A DNA stretch of 64,000 bases from Palsa-504 sp963818225. GTDB taxonomy: Bacteria > Actinomycetota > Actinomycetes > Streptosporangiales > Streptosporangiaceae. This document shows, one piece after another, positions 48,981 through 58,116 of this stretch. The stretch spans positions 1,178,001-1,242,000 of the forward strand of contig CAWFRO010000006.1 in the NCBI GenBank assembly GCA_963818225.1, read 5' to 3'. The translations under genes and the position numbers were made by a program. Position 1 is the stretch's first letter; the number at the start of each line of letters is the position of its first letter. Under the pieces are notes generated by a model, which did not search any database, had not been told where the DNA came from, and saw only the letters and a program-made list of their open reading frames with translations.

Positions 48981-50607
48981 GGAGGCGGCCGGGGAGACTC
49001 CCGATCTGCAGGGGGCGTATCCGCGGCTGAGCGAGGCCCAGATCGCGGAGCTGGCCGCGCAGGGCCGGCACCGCGTCACCCGGCCGGGGGATGTCCTGTT
49101 CGCCGAGGGCGACCGGGACTGCGGCTTCTTCGTCGTGCTGGCCGGGAGGGTCGCCTCGGTCGAGGGGCACGGGACATCGGAGGAGCGCGTCATCGCCGTC
49201 CACGGCCCCGGCCGGTTCCTCGGCGAGCTCAGCTTGCTGAGCGGCGAGGGCGCCTGGTATTCCGCGGTGGCCCTCGACGCGGGCGAGGTGCTCGCGGTGC
49301 CGGTCGCCCGGCTCCGGGAGCTGGTGGCCCGGGATCCCGCGTTCGGCGACCTGGTCCTGCGCGCCTACCTGCTGCGCCGCTCGATCCTCATCGGGCTCGG
49401 GGCCGGCCTGCGGATCGTCGGCTCGAAGTACTCCCCGGACACCCGGCGGGTCCGGGACTTCGCGGCCCGGAACCGGCTCCCGTACCGCTGGCTGGATCTG
49501 GAGGCCGACCCGTCCGCCGAGGCCGTGGCGGCCCAGTTCGGCGTGGCGCCCCAGGACACCCCGCTGGTGATCGTGTACGGGCGACTGCTCCGCAATCCCA
49601 GCAATGCCGAGCTGGCCGCCGTGATCGGGCTCCCGGTACCAAGTGAGCCGCAGGCCAGCTGCGACCTGCTCGTGGTCGGGTCCGGGCCCGCGGGCCTGTC
49701 CGCCGCGGTGTACGGGGCCTCGGAAGGGATGCGGGTCATCGTCCTGGACGCCACCGCCGCCGGGGGTCAGGCCGGGACCTCGTCGCGGATCGAGAACTAC
49801 CTCGGCTTCCCGTCGGGCATCTCCGGCCCCGAACTCGCGGAGCGGGCACTGCTCCAGGCGCAGAAGTTCGGCGCCCGGTTCGCCGTCCCGGCCGAGGCCA
49901 CCTCCATCGAGCAGGACCACGGTCACTACCGGGTGCGCCTCAGCGACCGGACCAGCCTGACCAGCGCTGTGGTGGTCCTGGCCACCGGGGTCAGGTACCG
50001 CAGGCTCGACGTCCCGCGCGCGGACTACTTCGAGAAGATGAGCATCTACTACGCGGCGTCGCAGGCAGAAGCCCTGGTGTGCGCCGGGGACCCGGTGGCG
50101 ATCGTCGGCGGCGGCAACTCGGCCGGGCAGGCGGCGGTCTTCCTGTCCGCGCACGCTACCGAGGTCGCGCTCATCGTCCGCGAAGGCGACCTGGGCGAGC
50201 ACATGTCCCGCTACCTCATCGACCGGATCGCGCGGATCCCGAACGTGCATGTCATGACCAGCTCCGAGGTCCGGGAACTGCATGGCGAGGCGGCGCTGGA
50301 GGCCGTTACCGTCACCGACAACCGGACCGGCACGCGGCGCACCATCGACGCCCGGGCGCTGTTCGTCTTCATCGGCATGGCCCCGTGCACCGGCTGGCTC
50401 GGCGGGCTGGTCGACCTCGATGATCACGGATTCGTCCGCACCGGGCCAGGTTCGGACGGAGCCGAGCGCTCGCTGCTGGAGACCAGCCAGCCCGGCATCT
50501 TCGCGGTCGGCGACGTCCGCGCCGGCTCGGCCAAACGAGTCGCCACCGCCGTCGGCGAGGGCGCGCTGGCGATCCGGCTTGCTTTCGAACGAACACGCCC
50601 CACCTAG
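48958..50607 (+). CDS. cNMP-binding/thioredoxin reductase-like fusion, 549 aa
   Basis: This is a three-part protein. Residues about 20-145 are a cyclic-nucleotide-binding-like beta-roll (TRPGDVLFAEGDRDCGFFVV, GRFLGELSLLSGE). A short thioredoxin/glutaredoxin-like region (about 150-225) is next. An FAD/NAD(P)-binding reductase module (about 235-549) has GSGPAG (241-246), the second site VAIVGGGNSAGQAAV and the C-terminal GIFAVGDVRAGSAKRVATAVGEG. The CxxC redox pair of thioredoxin reductase is absent; the equivalent segment reads YYAAS. It would use NAD(P)H, but the acceptor is unknown, perhaps the UBP or thioredoxin of the same locus. The start at ATG 48958 lies within the UBP gene. Confidence 0.88.
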   Translation: MSTKPSSEEAAGETPDLQGAYPRLSEAQIAELAAQGRHRVTRPGDVLFAEGDRDCGFFVVLAGRVASVEGHGTSEERVIAVHGPGRFLGELSLLSGEGAWYSAVALDAGEVLAVPVARLRELVARDPAFGDLVLRAYLLRRSILIGLGAGLRIVGSKYSPDTRRVRDFAARNRLPYRWLDLEADPSAEAVAAQFGVAPQDTPLVIVYGRLLRNPSNAELAAVIGLPVPSEPQASCDLLVVGSGPAGLSAAVYGASEGMRVIVLDATAAGGQAGTSSRIENYLGFPSGISGPELAERALLQAQKFGARFAVPAEATSIEQDHGHYRVRLSDRTSLTSAVVVLATGVRYRRLDVPRADYFEKMSIYYAASQAEALVCAGDPVAIVGGGNSAGQAAVFLSAHATEVALIVREGDLGEHMSRYLIDRIARIPNVHVMTSSEVRELHGEAALEAVTVTDNRTGTRRTIDARALFVFIGMAPCTGWLGGLVDLDDHGFVRTGPGSDGAERSLLETSQPGIFAVGDVRAGSAKRVATAVGEGALAIRLAFERTRPT

Positions 50608-50619
50608 GAGGTAACGGCG

Positions 50620-51069
50620 ATGCCCGTGATGGGCTTTACCAAGTTCGAGCGCTTCTTCCGCGCCGCCGGCGGCGTCGACGTCGACCGGGACGACATCAAG
50701 CGCTACCTCGATTTCGTCAACGACGCGCTCTACGACCTGCTGCTCATCGGCCAGGCCACGGCGAAGGCGAACGTCCGCGACGTCATCCTGCCCTGGGACC
50801 TGCCGGTCACCAAGGGCATGCAGGAAAGCGTGCACGCCTTCGAGCGACTGGAGGAGGAGATCGAACTGCGGCCCATCCTCGAATCCCTGGCCGCCCGGCC
50901 CCCGCTGGATGCCGCGCTGGCCGACGACACCCAGGCCAGGCTCCCGTTGCTCTTCGGGGGCATCAGCGTCGCCCTGGCCCGGACGTTCAAGCTCATCGAC
51001 GCCGAGCTCAAGGCCGTGCACTCCCGGGAATGGGAACGCACGTTCGTCCTCTTCCGGCTGCTCATCTGA
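50620..51069 (+). CDS. DUF1931 histone-fold protein, 149 aa
   Basis: This is a DUF1931 family protein whose structures show two histone-fold halves in one chain. The N-terminus MGFTKFERFFRAAGGVDVDRD (4-24), the LDFVNDALYDLLLIGQATAK helix (30-49) and the second half (RLPLLFGGISVALARTFKLID, about 107-127) match the family, and the length is typical. DNA-binding has been suggested for the fold, but not shown for this protein. AGGAGG lies shortly before ATG 50620. It lies between the reductase-like and Hsp20 genes and is co-directional with both. Confidence 0.85.
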   Translation: MPVMGFTKFERFFRAAGGVDVDRDDIKRYLDFVNDALYDLLLIGQATAKANVRDVILPWDLPVTKGMQESVHAFERLEEEIELRPILESLAARPPLDAALADDTQARLPLLFGGISVALARTFKLIDAELKAVHSREWERTFVLFRLLI

Positions 51070-51173
51070 GCCGGACAGGCCAGGACTACCAGGATGGTGG
51101 ATGTGCCCGCCGCCCCTCGCGGGAAGCGTGGGGGGTATCCCAAAGTCACGTTTCCAGCCACAGGAGGATTCCA

Positions 51174-51659
51174 ATGGCAGCGCTCCCGGTCCGCCGCGGC
51201 GGACGGAACACCTCGGTCGTCAACCCTTCCCGCGAGTTCGAGGACATCTACGACCGGATGGGCCAGCTGATGAACTTCGCGTTCGGCCTGACCCCGGCCG
51301 TCCTGGCCGACATGCCCTGGGTCCCGCTCGCGGACCTGTCCGAGACCGACGAGGCCTACGTAATCAAGGCGGAACTGCCCGGCGTGAACAAGGACCAGGT
51401 GAACATCCAGCTCCAGGACCGGGAGCTGGTCATCAGCGGCGAGGTCCCCGAGCCCGAGGACGGTAAGAGCAACGGCAACGGCAACGGCAGCCGCCGCCAT
51501 CACAGCTCGCGCCGCACCGGCCAGTTCGAGCTCCGGACCTACCTGCCCGGTGACGTCAACGCCGACGCGGTCACCGCCCAGCTCTCCGACGGAATCCTGA
51601 CGGTCACCGTGCCGAAGTCCGAGGCCGCCAAGCCGCGCAAGATCGAGGTCACCGGCTGA
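51174..51659 (+). CDS. Hsp20-family small heat-shock protein, 161 aa
   Basis: This is a small heat-shock protein with an alpha-crystallin domain (about 48-155): PWVPLADLSETDEAYVIKAE, LPGVNKDQVNIQLQDRELVISGE, then a Asn/Gly/His-rich insertion (about 100-115), and LSDGILTVTVPKSEAAKPRKIEV. It prevents aggregation without ATP and would pass clients to DnaK and ClpB encoded downstream. AGGAGG is placed before ATG 51174. The upstream gap contains no HspR-type (HAIR) operator that I can see. Confidence 0.9.
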   Translation: MAALPVRRGGRNTSVVNPSREFEDIYDRMGQLMNFAFGLTPAVLADMPWVPLADLSETDEAYVIKAELPGVNKDQVNIQLQDRELVISGEVPEPEDGKSNGNGNGSRRHHSSRRTGQFELRTYLPGDVNADAVTAQLSDGILTVTVPKSEAAKPRKIEVTG

Positions 51660-51755
51660 CCACCCGCATCCCGCGTGCTCCCGGCCGGCCCAGGACGCCG
51701 GGGAGCACGCGGGGCCAGGCCTGGAACAGCGTGGGTCCTTTAACAGGAGGCAGTG

Positions 51756-53627
51756 ATGGCAGTTGCAGTCGGCATCGATCTGGGCACCACCAATTCCGTG
51801 ATCGCCGCCACGCAGGGCGGCGAGACCACGGTGATACCGAACGCCGAAGGGGCACGGACCACGCCGTCGGTGGTGGCGTTCACCCCGCAGGGCGAACGCC
51901 TGGTCGGCCAGCTCGCCCGGCGGCAGGCGATCCTGAACCCGAAGGGCACGATCTACTCCGCCAAGCGGTTCATCGGGCGGCGCTACGACGAGGTCGCCAG
52001 CGAGCTGAACGCCGTGTCGTTCGATGTGGTCCCAGGCCCGGACGGAGCCGTGCGGTTCAAGATCCAGGGCCGACAGTACGCGCCCGAGGAGATCTCCGCG
52101 CTCGTGCTCCGCAAGCTCGTCGAGGACGCGTCGAAGTTCCTCGGCGAGAAGATCAACGAGGCCGTCATCACGGTGCCGGCGTACTTCAACGACGCCCAGC
52201 GCCAGGCGACCAAGGACGCGGGCCGCATCGCCGGCCTGGAGGTCCTGCGGATCATCAACGAGCCCACGGCCGCGGCGTTGGCCTACGGCCTGGACAAGAA
52301 GAAGAACGAGACGGTCCTGGTCTACGACCTGGGCGGCGGCACCTTCGACGTGAGCATCCTGGACATCGGCGACGGCGTGGTCGAGGTCCGCTCCACCGCG
52401 GGCGACACCCACCTGGGCGGGGACGACTTCGACCGCCGCATCGTCGACTACCTGGCCGACGAGTTCAAGAAGGACAACGGCATCGACCTGCGGTCCGACC
52501 CGCAGGCGCTGCAGCGCCTGTTCGAGGCGTCCGAGAAGGCCAAGGTGGAACTGTCCTCGGTGACCCAGACCACCATCAGCCTGCCGTTCATCACCGCCGA
52601 CGCCTCCGGGCCCAAGCACCTCAACACCACGCTGATGCGCTCCACCTTCGAGCAGATCACCGCCGACCTCATCGAGCGCACCATCGGGCCCGTCCGCCAG
52701 GCCATATCCGACGCCAAGCTCACCGAGAACGACATCGATGAAGTGATCCTGGTCGGCGGGTCCACCCGGATCCCCGCCGTGCAGAGTCTCGTCCGCCGGC
52801 TGACCGGCGGCAAGGACCCCAACATGACCGTCAACCCGGACGAGGTCGTGGCCGTCGGTGCGGCCATCCAGGCGGCCGTGATCAAGGGCGAGCTCAAGGA
52901 CGTGGTGCTGCTCGACGTGACGCCGCTGTCGCTCGGCATCGAGACGCTCGGCGGGGTCATGACCAAGGTCATCGAGCGCAACACCACGATCCCGGCCCGC
53001 CGGACCGAGACGTTCAGCACGGCCGAAGACAACCAGTCCGCGGTCGACGTTGTGGTCCTGCAGGGGGAACGGGAACGTGCCGCCGATAACCGGGTGCTGG
53101 GCCGGTTCCGGCTGGAGAACATCCGTCCCGCCCCGCGGGGCGTGCCGCAGATCGAGGTGACCTTCGACATCGACGCCAACGGGATCCTGAACGTCTCGGC
53201 CCGGGACAAGGACACCGGGACCGAGCAGCGGATCACCATCAGCGAGAGCTCCAACCTGGACTCCTCCGAGGTGGAGCGGATGATCGCCGACGCCGAGCAG
53301 CACCGCGACGAGGACCGGCGGCTGCGTGAGCTGACCGACGCGCGCAACGCGCTGGACACCGCGGCCTACCAGGTCGAGCGCGTGGCGACCGACCGCGGGG
53401 ACGCACTGCCGGTGCACGAGAAGGCGCGGGCCGAGAACCTCGTCGCCGACGCCAGGCAGGCGCTCAAGGACGACAGCACCCCGCTGGACCGGCTGCGCAG
53501 CCTGACTACCGAGCTGCAGCAGGTCTACCAGTCCCTGGCCACGGCGGGTCCTGGCGCGCCGTCGGGCGGCCCTGGCCCGCAGTCGGGTCCCGGCCCGCAG
53601 GGGGCGCCGGCGATGACGACGACGTGA
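51756..53627 (+). CDS. dnaK: DnaK (Hsp70) chaperone, C-terminal tail changed by frameshift, 623 aa
   Basis: This is a full-length Hsp70: GIDLGTTNSVIAA at the N-terminus, VPAYFNDAQRQATKDAGRIAGLEVLRIINEPTAA split around the connect motifs, YDLGGGTFDVSILDIG, and the linker DVVLLDVTPLSLG (about residue 385) before the substrate domain. It works with DnaJ and GrpE, encoded downstream. AGGAGG precedes ATG 51756. The annotated chain ends APAMTTT. In the frame two bases over, the end would read DDDDVIDAEFTPSE and stop at 53656, which is the acidic tail usual for actinobacterial DnaK. A one- or two-base indel near 53590-53605 therefore changes the tail and may affect function or be an assembly error. 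Confidence 0.93.
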   Translation: MAVAVGIDLGTTNSVIAATQGGETTVIPNAEGARTTPSVVAFTPQGERLVGQLARRQAILNPKGTIYSAKRFIGRRYDEVASELNAVSFDVVPGPDGAVRFKIQGRQYAPEEISALVLRKLVEDASKFLGEKINEAVITVPAYFNDAQRQATKDAGRIAGLEVLRIINEPTAAALAYGLDKKKNETVLVYDLGGGTFDVSILDIGDGVVEVRSTAGDTHLGGDDFDRRIVDYLADEFKKDNGIDLRSDPQALQRLFEASEKAKVELSSVTQTTISLPFITADASGPKHLNTTLMRSTFEQITADLIERTIGPVRQAISDAKLTENDIDEVILVGGSTRIPAVQSLVRRLTGGKDPNMTVNPDEVVAVGAAIQAAVIKGELKDVVLLDVTPLSLGIETLGGVMTKVIERNTTIPARRTETFSTAEDNQSAVDVVVLQGERERAADNRVLGRFRLENIRPAPRGVPQIEVTFDIDANGILNVSARDKDTGTEQRITISESSNLDSSEVERMIADAEQHRDEDRRLRELTDARNALDTAAYQVERVATDRGDALPVHEKARAENLVADARQALKDDSTPLDRLRSLTTELQQVYQSLATAGPGAPSGGPGPQSGPGPQGAPAMTTT

Positions 53628-53664
53628 TCGACGCCGAGTTCACCCCGAGCGAGTGAGCGGGCCG

Positions 53665-54220
53665 ATGAGCCAGTCGGCCGGAAACAGCGGCCCGCGGCCC
53701 GGTCCCGGCACGCGAGGGTCCCGCACAGGAGCCCGCTACCGCCGAGCAGGCGGCCCAGTTCGCCGAGCAGTCCGCGCGGATCGCCGAGCAGACGGCGAGG
53801 ATCGCCGAGCTCGAGGACCTGCGCCTGCGGGCCCTGGCCGACCTGGACAACGTGCGCAAGAGGTGCGCCGCGCAGGTCCGCCGGGCCGAGGAGGAGGCCA
53901 GGGCAGCCGTGGCCCGGCAGTGGCTGCCCGTGGTGGACAACCTCGATCTGGCCCTGGCGCACACCGAGGCCAATCCGGAAAGCATCGTCGAAGGCGTCCG
54001 GGCGGTCCGGGACCAGGCCGTGGACGTACTGGCCCGCCTCGGCTTCCCGCGCCGCGACGACCGTGGAGCCCGTTTCGACCCGGCCCGGCACGAGGCCATC
54101 GCCTCCCGGCCCGATCCCGGGGCCGGGGCGGACCTGGTGGCCGAGGTCGTCCGGCCCGCCTACGGCGAAGGGGACCACCAGCTGCGGCCTGCGCAGGTGG
54201 TGGTGGCCCGGCCGGATTGA
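53665..54220 (+). pseudogene. grpE: GrpE nucleotide exchange factor with a 5' frameshift
   Basis: The GrpE core is clear: AEQTARIAELEDLRLRALAD (coiled region), NVRKRCAAQVRRAEEEARAA, WLPVVDNLDLALAHTEANPE and the end ALVAEVVRPAYGEGDHQLRPAQV-like segment, all read in the frame from 53852. Upstream, this frame closes at a stop (near 53662) and contains no start. The only good start, ATG 53665 (MSQSAGNSGP), lies one base out of frame. One indel between 53670 and 53750 joins them. As read, GrpE could only be made from an internal start, lacking its N-terminal helix. Confidence 0.75.
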
Positions 54221-54233
54221 TGGGGCCGGGCTG

Positions 54234-55202
54234 ATGGCCGCTGGCGACGACTTCTACCAGATCCTGGGCGTGCCGAGGGACGCCAGCCAGGAGGACATCC
54301 AGCGCGCCTACCGCAAGCTGGCCCGGACCTACCACCCGGACGTCAACCACGACCCCGGGTCGGAGGACCGGTTCAAGGACGTCTCCGAGGCCTACGACGT
54401 CCTGTCCGATCCGCAGACGCGGCGCCGTTACGACGCGTTCGGGCGCGACTTCCGGCAGGTTCCCGAGGACGTGGACCCGGAGACGTGGCGGCGTGCCCGG
54501 GCCGGCGCGCGCCGCGAAGCCGGCGCCGGGGCCAGGGCGGGCCAGACCGGGCCCGGTGGGTTCACCTTCACCGAGGGTGACCTGGGCGACATCGATCTGG
54601 ACGACCTGCTGGGCGGCATCTTCGGCGGCCGGTCCAGCGGGGCCCGGCGGGGCTGGGGTCCGATCCCGGGCGCCGACCAGGAGGCCGAGATCGAGCTCAC
54701 TGTCGAGGAGGCCTACCGCGGCGGGCACCGGTCCATCACGCTGGCCAGCGACGGTACCCGCCGCTCCTTCGACGTCACGATCCCGGCCGGGGTGACCGAC
54801 GGGCAGCGGATCCGGCTGGCCGGGCAGGGCGGCCGCGGAAGCGACGGGGCGCCCAGCGGCGACCTGTACCTCATCGTGCGGATCGCGCCCCACCCGCGGT
54901 ACCGCCTCGACGGGCGGGACCTGTACGTCGAGCTGCGGCTTTCACCCTGGGAGGCCGCCCTCGGCACCTCGGTCGCGGTGGACACCCCGGGCGGCGAGGT
55001 CAAGGTCAAAGTCCCGGGCGGCACGTCGAGCGGCCGGCGGATCCGGCTGGCCGACCGCGGCCTGCCCAACCCGAAGGGGAAGCCGGGCGACCTGTACGCC
55101 GAGGCCAGGATCATGGTGCCGGCCCGGTTGTCGCGCGCCGAGCGGCGGCTGTTCGAGCAGCTGGCCGCCGAATCCGACTTCGACCCGAGGAAGCAGCAAT
55201 GA
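54234..55202 (+). CDS. DnaJ-family co-chaperone, CbpA type, 322 aa
   Basis: This is a type II J-domain protein. The J-domain (about 6-70) carries HPD at 34-36; a Gly-rich linker holds PGGFTFTEGDLGDIDLDDLL. Two substrate-binding CTD modules follow (about 145-310) with DQEAEIELTVEEAYRGGHRS and GDLYLIVRIAPHPRYRLDGRDLY. There is no zinc-finger CxxCxGxG domain, so it is of the CbpA class. It stimulates DnaK ATPase. The gene ends in ATGA, overlapping the start of the CbpM-like gene. It starts 14 bases after the grpE end. Confidence 0.9.
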   Translation: MAAGDDFYQILGVPRDASQEDIQRAYRKLARTYHPDVNHDPGSEDRFKDVSEAYDVLSDPQTRRRYDAFGRDFRQVPEDVDPETWRRARAGARREAGAGARAGQTGPGGFTFTEGDLGDIDLDDLLGGIFGGRSSGARRGWGPIPGADQEAEIELTVEEAYRGGHRSITLASDGTRRSFDVTIPAGVTDGQRIRLAGQGGRGSDGAPSGDLYLIVRIAPHPRYRLDGRDLYVELRLSPWEAALGTSVAVDTPGGEVKVKVPGGTSSGRRIRLADRGLPNPKGKPGDLYAEARIMVPARLSRAERRLFEQLAAESDFDPRKQQ

Positions 55203-55516
55203 GCTACGCCATGGTCCGCGCCGCCCGGCTGAGCCTGGACGAGTTCGCCCAGTTGTCGGGCCTGCACCCGGACCTGATCCGCAGGCTCGTCGCCCTCGGG
55301 CTCATCGAGGCGTACCGCGACCCGCCAGGGCAGCTCTGGTTCTACCGCGGCGAGCTCGCCGCGGTAGCCCGGGTACAGCGCCTGCGCGCGGGCTTCGCGC
55401 TCAACTACGCGGCCATCGGGCTCGTCACCGACCTGCTCGACCGGATCGCGGTACTCGAAACGGCCCTGCGAGGGGCCCAGCGGAGAGGAAGGCGAACATG
55501 GAACCGAGCCACCTGA
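55199..55516 (+). CDS. CbpM-like MerR-fold chaperone modulator, 105 aa
   Basis: This is a short MerR/HspR-like HTH protein with SLDEFAQLSGLHPDLIRRLV (12-31), ALGLIEAYRDPPGQLWFYRG, and a coiled C-terminal AIGLVTDLLDRIAVLETALRG. CbpM-type proteins bind the J-domain of CbpA and block it; HspR-type proteins repress dnaK. The weak basic region and the tight ATGA link to the CbpA-type gene favour a modulator role, but DNA binding is not excluded. The end overlaps the clpB start by 19 bases. Confidence 0.78.
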   Translation: MSYAMVRAARLSLDEFAQLSGLHPDLIRRLVALGLIEAYRDPPGQLWFYRGELAAVARVQRLRAGFALNYAAIGLVTDLLDRIAVLETALRGAQRRGRRTWNRAT

Positions 55517-58113
55517 CGCAGAAATCAGCCGAAGCGCTGCACGACGCGCAGACCAAGGCGCTCCGCTTCGGGCACACCGAGGTCGACGGCGAGCACCTGC
55601 TCCTGGCCCTGCTCGACCAGGCCGAGGGCATCGCCCCCCGGCTGCTCAGCCAGGCCGGCGGCGATCCGGACCGGCTGCGGACGGCCGTGGAGGCCGAGCT
55701 GTCGCGGCGGCCGAGGGTCAGCGGCCCGGGCGTGAGCCCGGGACAGGTCCGCGTCACCCAGCGGCTGTCCCTCCTGCTCGACGCGGCCGAGCAGGAGGCG
55801 ACCCGGCTCAAGGACGAGTACGTCTCGGTCGAGCACCTGCTCCTGGCGCTGCTCGCGGAGGGCCCGTCCACCGCGGCCTGCCGCCTGCTGCAGGCCGACG
55901 GCCTGACCCGGGACGGCTTCCTGCAGGCGCTGACCAAGATCCGCGGCAACCAGCGCGTCACCTCGGCCACGCCGGAGGGGGCGTACGAGGCGCTGGCCAA
56001 GTACGGCCGGGACCTGGTCGACGACGCGGCCAGCGGCCGGCTCGACCCGGTCATCGGCCGGGACGCCGAGATCAGGCGCGTCATCCAGATCCTGTCCCGG
56101 AAGACCAAGAACAACCCGGTCCTGGTCGGCGATCCCGGCGTGGGCAAGACCGCCATTGTGGAGGGCCTGGCTCAGCGGATCAATAGCGGTGACGTGCCCG
56201 AAGGGCTGCGGGACAAGACGATCTTCAGCCTCGACATGGGCGCCCTGGTGGCGGGGGCCAAGTACCGCGGCGAGTTCGAGGAGCGGCTCAAGGCCGTGCT
56301 GTCCGAGGTCAGGGCCGCGGAAGGACGCATCCTGCTGTTCATCGACGAGCTGCACACGGTCGTGGGCGCGGGCGCCGCCGAGGGGGCCATGGACGCGGGC
56401 AACATGCTCAAGCCGATGCTGGCCCGCGGTGAGCTGCACCTGATCGGCGCCACGACCCTGGACGAGTACCGCAAGCGCCTGGAAAAGGACGCGGCCCTGG
56501 AGCGCCGGTTCCAGCCGGTCATGGTGGACGAGCCGTCGGTGGAGGACGCCGTCTCGATCCTGCGCGGCCTGCGGGAGCGCCTGGAGATCTTCCACGGGGT
56601 AAAGATCGCCGATAGCGCGCTGGTCACCGCGGTCACGCTCAGCCACCGTTACATCTCCGACCGGTTCCTGCCGGACAAGGCGATCGACCTGGTCGACGAG
56701 GCCTGCGCGATGATCCGCACCGAGATCGATTCCATGCCGGCCGAACTCGACGAGCTCACCCGCCGGGTGATGCGGCTGGAGATCGAGGAGGCCGCGCTGG
56801 CCAAGGAGACGGACCGGGCCAGCCAGGAGCGCCTGACCGATCTGCGCAAGGAACTGGCCGACCTGAAGGCCCAGGCCGACGCGCTGCGGGCTCAGTGGGA
56901 GGCCGAGCGCCAGGCGCTGCGCCGGGTGCAGGCACTCCGCGAGGAACTGGAACAGCTGCGCCGGGAGTCCGAGCAGGCCGAGCGCAACTATGACCTGGAC
57001 CGGGCCGCGGAACTGCGCCTCGGAAAGATCCCCGAGCTGGAGCGGCGCCTCGAAGCCGAAGAGGAGCGGCTCGCGGCCAAGCAGGGCGGTGCGCGCCTGC
57101 TGCGGGAGGTCGTGACCAGCGACGAGATCGCCGCGATCGTCTCCCGCTGGACCGGCATCCCGGTCAGCCGCCTGCAGGAAGGGGAGCGGGACAAGGTGCT
57201 CCGGCTGGACCAGATCCTGCACGAGCGGATCGTGGGCCAGGACGAAGCCGTCGCTCTGGTCGCCGACGCCATCATCCGGGCCAGGTCGGGGATCAAGGAT
57301 CCGCGTCGGCCGATCGGGTCGTTCATCTTCCTCGGCCCCACCGGGGTGGGCAAGACCGAGCTGGCCAAGACGCTGGCCGCGGCGCTGTTCGACACCGAGG
57401 AGAACATGATCCGGATCGACATGAGCGAATACCAGGAGCGGCACACGGTCAGCCGCCTGGTCGGCGCGCCGCCCGGCTACGTGGGTTACGAGGAGGGCGG
57501 CCAGCTCACCGAGGCGGTCCGGCGCAAGCCGTACTCGGTCGTGCTGTTCGACGAGGTGGAGAAGGCGCACGCGGACGTGTTCAACACGCTGCTGCAGGTC
57601 CTGGACGACGGCCGGCTCACCGACGCGCAGGGCCGCACCGTCGACTTCCGCAACACCGTCATCATCATGACCTCCAACATCGGCTCGGAGTGGCTGACCG
57701 CGGACGCGACAGCGGACGGCGAGATCAAGCCCGACGCGCGCGAGCGCGTGATGGCCGAGATGCGCACGCACTTCCGGCCCGAGTTCCTGAACCGCCTGGA
57801 CGACATTGTCTTGTTCAAGCCGCTCACCCAGCCCGAGATCGAGCGCATCGTTGACCTCATGATGAACGACCTGCGCGCCAGGCTCAGCGATCGCCGGATG
57901 ACGCTGGAGATCAGCACCGAGGCCCGCCGCTTCATCGCCCAGCAGGGCTTCGACCCGATCTACGGCGCGCGGCCGCTGCGCCGGTTTATCAGCCGGGAGG
58001 TGGAGACCCGGATCGGCCGCGCCCTGCTGGCCGGCGACGTCCTGGACGGTGCCGCGATCCGCATCGGATACGCCGACGGCGAGCTGACCGTCAGCTACGA
58101 GAACCAGGACTGA
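55498..58113 (+). CDS. clpB: ClpB disaggregase, 871 aa
   Basis: This is a two-ring Hsp100 disaggregase. Clp-N repeats occupy about 5-145. The first AAA+ domain has Walker A GDPGVGKT (211-218) and the ILLFIDELHTVVGAG Walker B strand. A coiled middle domain (about 395-520) is rich in Glu/Arg repeats. The second AAA+ domain has GPTGVGKT (613-620) and SVVLFDEVEKAH. The end contains the D2-small domain. It works with DnaK/DnaJ/GrpE to rescue aggregates. ATG 55498 lies inside the 3' end of the CbpM-like gene, so translation is coupled. Confidence 0.95.
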   Translation: MEPSHLTQKSAEALHDAQTKALRFGHTEVDGEHLLLALLDQAEGIAPRLLSQAGGDPDRLRTAVEAELSRRPRVSGPGVSPGQVRVTQRLSLLLDAAEQEATRLKDEYVSVEHLLLALLAEGPSTAACRLLQADGLTRDGFLQALTKIRGNQRVTSATPEGAYEALAKYGRDLVDDAASGRLDPVIGRDAEIRRVIQILSRKTKNNPVLVGDPGVGKTAIVEGLAQRINSGDVPEGLRDKTIFSLDMGALVAGAKYRGEFEERLKAVLSEVRAAEGRILLFIDELHTVVGAGAAEGAMDAGNMLKPMLARGELHLIGATTLDEYRKRLEKDAALERRFQPVMVDEPSVEDAVSILRGLRERLEIFHGVKIADSALVTAVTLSHRYISDRFLPDKAIDLVDEACAMIRTEIDSMPAELDELTRRVMRLEIEEAALAKETDRASQERLTDLRKELADLKAQADALRAQWEAERQALRRVQALREELEQLRRESEQAERNYDLDRAAELRLGKIPELERRLEAEEERLAAKQGGARLLREVVTSDEIAAIVSRWTGIPVSRLQEGERDKVLRLDQILHERIVGQDEAVALVADAIIRARSGIKDPRRPIGSFIFLGPTGVGKTELAKTLAAALFDTEENMIRIDMSEYQERHTVSRLVGAPPGYVGYEEGGQLTEAVRRKPYSVVLFDEVEKAHADVFNTLLQVLDDGRLTDAQGRTVDFRNTVIIMTSNIGSEWLTADATADGEIKPDARERVMAEMRTHFRPEFLNRLDDIVLFKPLTQPEIERIVDLMMNDLRARLSDRRMTLEISTEARRFIAQQGFDPIYGARPLRRFISREVETRIGRALLAGDVLDGAAIRIGYADGELTVSYENQD

Positions 58114-58116
58114 TCC

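Noticed and set aside
51070..51173. Possible HAIR-type operator before hsp20
   Set aside because: No CTTGAGT/ACTCAAG-type inverted repeat could be seen here or before dnaK.
48562..51174. 870-codon open frame on the minus strand opposite the zinc-finger, reductase and DUF1931 genes
   Set aside because: It is a GC-bias shadow: the plus strand has clear conserved domains, and the minus product is Gly/Arg/Asp-rich without family motifs. The same holds for 50730-53417 (opposite dnaK) and 55525-58224 (opposite clpB).
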